In this document: positions 27,411 to 32,148 of the stretch, piece by piece
Numbering within the stretch: the first letter of the stretch is position 1
Layout: each line of letters opens with the position of its first letter
Source of the DNA: Salinicola rhizosphaerae
GTDB lineage: Bacteria > Pseudomonadota > Gammaproteobacteria > Pseudomonadales > Halomonadaceae
DNA length: 32,148 nucleotides
Direction: 5' to 3'
NCBI RefSeq assembly: GCF_014652715.1
Contig: NZ_BMZI01000003.1
Coordinates: 398,079 to 430,226, forward strand
Notes under the pieces: generated by a model
The model's input: only the letters and a program-made list of their open reading frames with translations
Told to the model about the DNA's origin: nothing
The model's database searches: none
Made by a program: the position numbers and the translations under genes

Positions 27411-28667
27411 TTAGATACGCTTGAAGATCACGCTGGCATTCACCCCACCGAACCCGAAGCCGTTGCAGATGGCGTGTTCGATCGCCATCTTGCGCGACTC
27501 GCCGTGTACGACGTCCAGATCCGCGGCCAATGGGTCGGGGTCGACGTAGTTGCGCGTCAGCGGCGCGATCTGGTCACGCAGCGCCAGCAGCGTGAAGATC
27601 GCTTCGACGCCGCCAGCCGCGCCCAGCAGGTGTCCAGTCGTCGCCTTGGTCGCGCTGATCGCCGGTGAGCGGTCGCCGAACAGGCCATGAATGGCCGCCA
27701 GCTCTCCCCGGTCACCGACGGGCGTCGACGTCGCATGCGCGTTGAGGTGCTGGATCTCGCTGGCGTCCAGTCCCGCTTGGCGCAGCGCGATTTTCATCGC
27801 CCGCGCCGCACCACTGCCATCTTCCGGCCCGGCGGTCATGTGGTAGGCGTCCGAGGTCGTGCCGTAGCCGACCAGCTCGGCGATCGGTGTCGCCCCTCTC
27901 GCCTGTGCATGCTCGAGCGTCTCGATCACGATCAAGCCGGCGCCCTCGCCCATGACGAAGCCGTCGCGAGCCTGATCGAACGGTCGGGACGCCGCCTCCG
28001 GCGTCTCGTTGAAGTGACTGGAGAGCGCCTTGGCCGCCGCGAAGCCGCCGAGGCTGACGCGATCGATACACGCCTCGCTGCCACCGCAAAGGGCGATATC
28101 CGCCTCGCCGGTATGGATCAGGCGCGCGGCGTCACCGATCGCCTGCAGCCCTGCGGCGCAGGCCGTCACCGGCGCACCCAGGGGACCCTTGAAGCCATGA
28201 CGAATGGAGACTTGGCCGCAGGCGAGGTTGGCCAAAAACGATGGGATCGTGAACGGCGAGAGGCGGCGCGGGCCGCGGCTGTCGGTCGTGCGTACCGCGT
28301 CGGCGATCGACGGAAAGCCGCCGATGCCGGAGCCGATCAAGGTCGCGGTGCGCTCCCGCTCGGCTTCGGTGGACGGGAACCAGTTGGCCTGGGTCAGCGC
28401 ATCCTGGGCGGCGGCGACGGCCATCTGGATGAAGCGGTCCATCTTGCGCCGCTCCTTGGGATCGATGGCCGCGTCGAGATCGAAGCCGGCGCTGTCCTCC
28501 TCGATGGAGGGCACGGGAGCACCAACGCCAGCTGCCAGACCTTCAACGGTGGCTTCCGGGAGCCGGCGCAGCCCGGAGGCGCCCGATAACAGTCGCTGCC
28601 AGACCGTCTCGAGTTGACATCCCAAGGGCGAGAGGATGCCCATTCCTGTGACTACGATACGTCGCAT
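27411..28667 (-). CDS. 3-oxoacyl-ACP synthase II-like (FabF/KAS II family)
   Basis: 418 residues, full-length condensing enzyme that extends acyl-ACP with malonyl-ACP. The Cys-His-His set is intact: Cys170 in PVTACAAGLQA, His311 in NAHATSTPVGD, His346 in KATTGHLLGAAGG with Lys341. ICNGFGFGGVNASVIF at the end is typical. No acpP, fabD, fabG or fabH sits next to it, so it is probably a second KAS II used for a special or stress-related fatty acid rather than the main fabF; that is inference. AAGGA with a 7-nt spacer precedes the ATG at 28667. It follows the HxlR gene after 40 nt on the same strand and may be part of its transcript. A tight hairpin follows its stop. Confidence 0.92.
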   Translation of the reverse strand: MRRIVVTGMGILSPLGCQLETVWQRLLSGASGLRRLPEATVEGLAAGVGAPVPSIEEDSAGFDLDAAIDPKERRKMDRFIQMAVAAAQDALTQANWFPSTEAERERTATLIGSGIGGFPSIADAVRTTDSRGPRRLSPFTIPSFLANLACGQVSIRHGFKGPLGAPVTACAAGLQAIGDAARLIHTGEADIALCGGSEACIDRVSLGGFAAAKALSSHFNETPEAASRPFDQARDGFVMGEGAGLIVIETLEHAQARGATPIAELVGYGTTSDAYHMTAGPEDGSGAARAMKIALRQAGLDASEIQHLNAHATSTPVGDRGELAAIHGLFGDRSPAISATKATTGHLLGAAGGVEAIFTLLALRDQIAPLTRNYVDPDPLAADLDVVHGESRKMAIEHAICNGFGFGGVNASVIFKRI

Positions 28668-28707
28668 GACGTTGTCCTTTTCATTTCGGGTTCAAGCTGG
28701 TCATTTT

Positions 28708-29355
28708 TCATTCCAGCTCGTCTTTCGAGAGTCCGGGCTCATCTTTCGCGAGCCCAGGCTCGGTATTTCCGGGTCGAAGCGGCGCATGGCTGTCGCCCGA
28801 TCGCCAAGGCGCCCTGGGAATGGCGAAGTCGCCCTCCGGCGGAGTCGGTGAGGGGGCTCGGTCGCAAGCCTGCGCCGCCATGCGCTCGACGCGCGCCTTG
28901 ATGGCCGGCGTGGCATCCGGCCCTTCGGCAATGCAGACGCTATCCGAAGCCAGCTCCCGCTGACTGCAGCGATCGAAGAGCACCGGATCGACCGGCCGGC
29001 GCGTTTCGCGGTCGACCAGATGCATGGCGTCCTCGTCGCTCGGCAGATGGCACTCGCCCCAGCGATAGAGCGTCAGGATCACCGGAGCCAGATCCCGGCC
29101 CTTCGGGGTCAACCGATAGTCGTGTCGCAAAGGGCGGTCTCGATAGGCGCGCTTTTCCAGCAGGCCGTCATCGACCATGCGCTCGAGGCGCCGAGTCAAC
29201 ATGCTGGAGGCGATGCCCAGACCGCGCTGGAAGTCATCGAAACGGCGAGCCCCCTGCAGAGCATCGCGCAGAATCAGCAGCGTCCAGCTATCGCCGACGC
29301 AGTCGAGCGCGCGCGCAACAGGGCAAAGAGAGGAGAGTTCGTGGGTCACTTTCAT
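28708..29355 (-). CDS. HxlR-family transcriptional regulator with repeat-coded tail
   Basis: 215 residues from the ATG at 29355. The winged helix covers about residues 1-105: a SSLCPVARALDCVGDSWTLL start with Cys11 at the place used by redox-sensing HxlR proteins, FDDFQRGLGIASSMLTRRLE and DDGLLEKRAYRDRPLRHDYR. After residue 105 comes a further conserved-looking segment (RPVDPVLFDRCSQRELASD), then a low-complexity tail ending EPGLAKDEPGLSKDELE, coded by a tandem repeat. Most HxlR proteins have 110-160 residues, so the tail is unusual. The open frame reaches 29523, but family alignment begins at MKVTHELSSLCPV. There is no clear ribosome binding site; the start lies in a palindrome, and a leaderless or weakly translated message is possible. 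Confidence 0.88.
   Translation of the reverse strand: MKVTHELSSLCPVARALDCVGDSWTLLILRDALQGARRFDDFQRGLGIASSMLTRRLERMVDDGLLEKRAYRDRPLRHDYRLTPKGRDLAPVILTLYRWGECHLPSDEDAMHLVDRETRRPVDPVLFDRCSQRELASDSVCIAEGPDATPAIKARVERMAAQACDRAPSPTPPEGDFAIPRAPWRSGDSHAPLRPGNTEPGLAKDEPGLSKDELE
28716..28757. repeat. 21-bp degenerate tandem repeat in the HxlR 3' end
   Basis: Two adjacent 21-bp units (28716-28736 and 28737-28757), each starting GCTC and sharing a TCTTTCG core, agree at about 16 of 21 positions. A degenerate third unit follows. They code the EPGLAKD-EPGLSKD tail on the minus strand. AGCTGG (28695-28700) and CCAGCT (28713-28718) form a further inverted repeat around the stop codon. Confidence 0.6.
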
Positions 29356-29367
29356 TATGGAAGTGAC
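29345..29367 (-). promoter_or_regulatory. Palindrome over the HxlR start codon, probable self-operator
   Basis: GTCACTT-N9-AAGTGAC, a perfect 7+7 bp inverted repeat, is centred on the ATG at 29355. HxlR dimers bind inverted repeats of this size, so this is a likely autoregulatory operator. Its place at the start codon would also block translation-coupled leader elements. Confidence 0.6.
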
Positions 29368-29434
29368 TTTATCCGATTCCGGCCGTCGAGGGAATTCTCC
29401 TGACCGGAAGGACGCCGACAGACGCCCCAAGTCG

Positions 29435-29932
29435 TCACGTCGGTGAATCGATCTCAGGAAGCGCAATTTGCAAACGCACTCGCGACAGCATGACGCCGTG
29501 ACGCTCGACCTGCTCTTCGCCAAGGCGTTCCCAGCCGCGCGCCTGGAGCGCTGGCGCCAACATCAGACTTGCTTCGATGCTCGCCTGTGTGTGCCCCTGA
29601 TGCGCGAGCCTGTCCAGCGTCAGCTGTAACAGCCTCGAACCGATGCCCTGGCGGGCAACGGACGGCCAGACATAGAGCGTCTCGATTCGGGCCTCGGCAT
29701 CATGCTCGCAGAAGGCGATGCAGTGGCCATCGCACTCGGCCACCAGTGTCGTGTAAAGCGTCTGTCTCGCGCCCCAAGCCTCGGCAGTACGCGGCAGCGC
29801 CGCCGCCCAGGCTTCCCGCTCGGCCAGCGAATAGTGCGAGGAGGCGCCTTCCATGACCGCATGATGAAACACCTCGGCCTGATCCGAGGCATCGCGCGGT
29901 AGCGCTTCGCGAAATCGGGTGCGCTCGATCAT
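29435..29932 (-). CDS. GNAT-family N-acetyltransferase
   Basis: 165 residues with a GNAT fold. The acetyl-CoA motif A is seen in ARIETLYVWPSVARQGIGSR followed by LLQLTLDRL (Q/R-x-x-G-x-G/A as RQGIGS). AECDGHCIAFCEHD is the preceding strand pair, and a C-terminal EASLMLAPALQARGWERLGE segment matches the family's late AxxFYxxxGF-type block in altered form. The acyl acceptor is unknown. The ATG at 29932 has a weak GGGA. It lies between the ARD-like gene (39-nt gap) and the HxlR gene (79-nt gap), all minus strand. Confidence 0.87.
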   Translation of the reverse strand: MIERTRFREALPRDASDQAEVFHHAVMEGASSHYSLAEREAWAAALPRTAEAWGARQTLYTTLVAECDGHCIAFCEHDAEARIETLYVWPSVARQGIGSRLLQLTLDRLAHQGHTQASIEASLMLAPALQARGWERLGEEQVERHGVMLSRVRLQIALPEIDSPT

Positions 29933-29971
29933 GGTGTGTTCCCAAGGGTGGCAGTCCGGGCATCTACCTTC

Positions 29972-30532
29972 TCACGCGGCGTCGCTTTCCACCAATCGTT
30001 CATAGCGCGGAAAGCGCAGCGCGATGTCGCTCGCGGTCGAGACAAGGCTTGGCGACTCGGCATTGCTCAAGGTCATCATCAGAAAATCCGGTTCGGGCCC
30101 GATGTCGAGCCAATGCGGCATCCCCCCGGGAATCGACATCAGATCGCCCTGTTCACAACCGACGACATAAACACGAGATTCCAGGTGCAGGTAGAAGATC
30201 GCCTGCCCGCGAAGCAGCAGATGCCAGCTCTCCTCTTCATCGGCAGACTCGGTGCAGAGCAGTTCACGGCGTAGCTCGAGATCCGGGTAGTACGGGCTCA
30301 TGCCGCGCAGCTCGGCGTGTTGCCGACCGCTCAACGTCTGGATCTTGTCGATGACGTCTCTGTGCGCCACCTTCAATTGATCGTGGTCGCCACCGAGCGG
30401 CACGGACATCAGCGGTCGGCGATCGAAGTAGACTTCGACCGCGCTCATCTCCAGCGAGATGCGATAGGCGTCCTGAGTACTGAGCAGCGGTTGATCGCCG
30501 TCGGCCTCGTGGTAGACATGCAGAAAACTCAT
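29972..30532 (-). CDS. Acireductone dioxygenase-like cupin lacking metal ligands
   Basis: 186 residues, the same length as acireductone dioxygenase (ARD, MtnD) and alignable along its whole length: FHLYHE-like start, LRRELL, FYLHLESRVYVVGCEQGDLM, SIPGGMPHWLDIGPEPDFL and the late DIALRFPRY. In true ARD the metal is held by H-x-H-x3-E and a later His. Here the first three positions read CTESADEEES (residues 93-102), so both histidines and the glutamate are replaced; only His140 in PHW remains. It is therefore unlikely to be a working ARD and could have gained a binding or regulatory role, or use another centre. No methionine-salvage gene is adjacent. The ATG at 30532 has GGAGAGG upstream; longer frames to 30610 lack support. 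Confidence 0.82.
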   Translation of the reverse strand: MSFLHVYHEADGDQPLLSTQDAYRISLEMSAVEVYFDRRPLMSVPLGGDHDQLKVAHRDVIDKIQTLSGRQHAELRGMSPYYPDLELRRELLCTESADEEESWHLLLRGQAIFYLHLESRVYVVGCEQGDLMSIPGGMPHWLDIGPEPDFLMMTLSNAESPSLVSTASDIALRFPRYERLVESDAA

Positions 30533-30669
30533 CCAACACCTCTCCTTGGTATCATGCGAGTTTGCGAAATCGCCGGTACCTGACCGGGCGCCATTCCAGT
30601 ATGGCACCAAACCGGAATTTCACCTGTTCGCGTCGACATTCATCTGCAAGAGCGTCCTCGAGATTCGCC

Positions 30670-31455
30670 ATGGCCGACACTTTCACGCTCGAACCGATCG
30701 GGCATGTCTCAAGCGACTATCCCGACAAATTCGGCATTCCACGTCAGCCGGGGCTGGCGCCCTCGGCGCGCGCCGTTCTCTATCTCGAACCGAGCTACGA
30801 CGACCCGCTCGCGGTCGAGGGTCTCGATACCTTCAGTCATCTCTGGCTCACCTTCGTCTTCGACCGTAGCCCGACGAGTTGGTCCTCCCGTGTAAGACCG
30901 CCACGACTCGGCGGCAATCAGCGCATCGGCGTCTTCGCCAGCCGCGCCACGCATCGCCCCAATCGATTGGGACTGTCGCTGGTGGAACTGCTGGAAGTCG
31001 AACTCGACCCCGCCCCTCGAGCCTCGCGCCGGCCCATCGCTGGCTCCGCGCTCGGCGATCGGCGCCGGCGGGTCAAGCTGCACCTGCGCGGACACGACCT
31101 GTGTGACGCGACGCCGATTCTGGACATTCGCCCCTATCTTCCCTGGGCGGAGTCGGTACCCGACGCCTCGGCCGGCTTCGCGCCGGCCCCACCGATGCTC
31201 AAGGCGGTGGTGTTCACCGCCGAGGCAGGTCGCGCGCTCCGCGCCCACCCGGAGGGCGAATCGCTGCGACGACTGATCGAGGAGGTGCTGGGCCAGGACC
31301 CGCGCCCGGCTTACCACGGTCGCGCCCGACAGTCCGGGCCACCCGAGGAGCCGCGCCGCTATGGCGTGCACCTTCGAGACGTCAACGTCCGTTTTTGCGT
31401 TCTGTCGCAGGCGGGCGAGGAGATCATCAGCGTCGAGGCCATCGAGCCCCGCTAG
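30670..31455 (+). CDS. trmO: tRNA (N6-threonylcarbamoyladenosine-37-N6)-methyltransferase
   Basis: 261 residues, TrmO (YaeB) family. Uses SAM to methylate t6A37 in certain threonine tRNAs, improving decoding. Motifs: FTLEPIGHVSSDYPDKFGIP with RQPGL after it, GLDTFSHLWLTFVFD, RPPRLGGNQRIGVFASRATH with RPNRLGLSLVELL following (SAM site), DLCDATPILDIRPYLPWAES and RYGVHLRDVNVRF near the end. The ATG at 30670 starts MADTFTLEPIGHV, the family start; the longer open frame to 30562 is arginine- and serine-rich and not conserved. Only a weak ribosome binding site is visible. It is divergent from the ARD-like gene and 69 nt ahead of the cyclophilin gene. Confidence 0.95.
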   Translation: MADTFTLEPIGHVSSDYPDKFGIPRQPGLAPSARAVLYLEPSYDDPLAVEGLDTFSHLWLTFVFDRSPTSWSSRVRPPRLGGNQRIGVFASRATHRPNRLGLSLVELLEVELDPAPRASRRPIAGSALGDRRRRVKLHLRGHDLCDATPILDIRPYLPWAESVPDASAGFAPAPPMLKAVVFTAEAGRALRAHPEGESLRRLIEEVLGQDPRPAYHGRARQSGPPEEPRRYGVHLRDVNVRFCVLSQAGEEIISVEAIEPR

Positions 31456-31524
31456 GCTGGGCCAACTAGCCAGCGGGAGGCGTTGCCGCTAGGCTGCTCT
31501 CTTTCAAAGGTACGGAGCCTTGAG

Positions 31525-32091
31525 ATGTTGAAGACCCTGCTGAGCATTGGCGTCATGACGATGGCGTTCACCTCCCTGCCCGCCATGGCCGACGCCGATC
31601 ATCCGCATGTCCGTCTGGAGACCAGCCAAGGCACTATCGAGCTGGAGCTGGATGCCAAGGCAGCGCCGAGAACGGTCAAGAACTTCCTGAGCTATGTCGA
31701 CGAGGGCTACTACGCCGGGACCGTCTTTCATCGTGTGATTCCGGATTTCATGATCCAGGGTGGCGGCATGGATGCCGAGCTCGAGGCGAAGACAACGCAC
31801 GACCCCATCGCGCTGGAGCGCAGCGGACTCAAGAACCAGCGTGGCACCATCGCCATGGCGCGAACCAACGATCCGGACTCGGCCACCAGTCAGTTCTTCA
31901 TCAATCTGGTCGAAAACGCCTCGCTCGATTATCAGGGCCTCTATCAGCCCGGCTATACGGTGTTCGGCCACGTTGTCTCCGGCATGGATGTGGTCGACGG
32001 CATCGCCGAGACACCTACCGGCCAGCAAGGGCCTTACGGCGACGTGCCGAAGACACCGATCACCATTACCGGTGCCAAGCGCATCGATTGA
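31525..32091 (+). CDS. ppiA: Periplasmic peptidyl-prolyl cis-trans isomerase (cyclophilin type)
   Basis: 188 residues with a signal peptide (MLKTLLSIGVMTMAFTSLPA, cleavage after AMA), so a periplasmic foldase catalysing proline cis-trans isomerisation. Cyclophilin motifs: VRLETSQGTIELEL, APRTVKNFLSYVDEGYYAGT, FHRVIPDFMIQGGG with the catalytic Arg, and TIAMARTNDPDSATSQFFIN. The Trp of eukaryotic cyclophilins is absent, as usual in bacterial forms. The ATG at 31525 has CGGAG with an 8-nt spacer; the upstream ATG at 31483 would give an extra 14 residues before the signal and is unlikely. It is followed by a strong terminator at the window edge. Confidence 0.95.
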   Translation: MLKTLLSIGVMTMAFTSLPAMADADHPHVRLETSQGTIELELDAKAAPRTVKNFLSYVDEGYYAGTVFHRVIPDFMIQGGGMDAELEAKTTHDPIALERSGLKNQRGTIAMARTNDPDSATSQFFINLVENASLDYQGLYQPGYTVFGHVVSGMDVVDGIAETPTGQQGPYGDVPKTPITITGAKRID

Positions 32092-32123
32092 ACGGGTGTC
32101 GCGAGCGGTCCCCAACGAAGAAG

Positions 32124-32148
32124 CCCCCGACAGCAGCGCTGTCGGGGG
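32124..32148 (+). terminator. Rho-independent terminator stem at the window edge
   Basis: CCCCCGACAGC (32124-32134) pairs perfectly with GCTGTCGGGGG (32138-32148) around an AGC loop, preceded by an A-rich GAAGAAG. It begins 32 nt after the ppiA stop. Any T-run lies beyond the window edge, so the terminator call rests on stem strength and position. Confidence 0.75.

Noticed and set aside
31451-31496. Direct repeat GCTAGGCTG (31451-31459 and 31488-31496) as an attachment site
   Set aside because: Nine bases in a 69-nt spacer with no integrase or mobile gene nearby; chance or local duplication is enough.

Overview
The window is chromosomal DNA from a GC-rich gammaproteobacterium. It most resembles a Halomonadaceae (Halomonas-type) genome. 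The reasons are a Pseudomonas-style arginine succinyltransferase operon with two different AstA-type subunits, an ethanolamine permease, a TRAP transporter, several stand-alone importers, and short heptamer repeats in spacers. I see no rRNA, tRNA, insertion sequence, prophage gene or CRISPR array. Taxon assignment is inference; no marker gene in the window settles it.

Left part (1-6.9 kb): an ethanolamine-type permease and a class I glutamine amidotransferase (cut by the window edge) form a minus-strand pair. A small unknown membrane protein, an AbrB-family membrane protein, a periplasmic PQQ-type sugar dehydrogenase, a YfcE-like phosphoesterase and a small acidic secreted protein follow. Next comes ilvD (branched-chain amino acid synthesis).

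Middle part (9-16.1 kb): a LysR regulator is followed by a six-gene plus-strand unit: DUF1445 putative hydro-lyase, TRAP receptor, small and large TRAP permease, DUF2848 protein, amidase. Tight junctions and a strong hairpin behind the receptor gene make it look like one uptake-and-breakdown operon for an unknown, probably amide- or lactam-bearing acid. This is the best candidate for an undescribed system. To its right, a TetR regulator and an MFS exporter share a near-identical 18-bp operator, followed by a CynX-type MFS gene.

Right part (19.6-26 kb): the ast/aru operon astC-aruF-aruG-astD-astB on the minus strand takes arginine through succinylated intermediates. astE, needed for the last step, is not in the window. 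The operon promoter probably lies at 26.0 kb with a GAGGCG dyad in its spacer. A divergent SDR oxidoreductase follows and ends in a bidirectional terminator.

Far right (27.4-32.1 kb): minus-strand genes for an acireductone-dioxygenase-like protein lacking most of its metal ligands, a GNAT acetyltransferase, an HxlR regulator whose start codon sits inside a palindrome, and a FabF-like ketoacyl synthase. Diverging from these are trmO and a periplasmic cyclophilin, closed by a terminator at the window edge.
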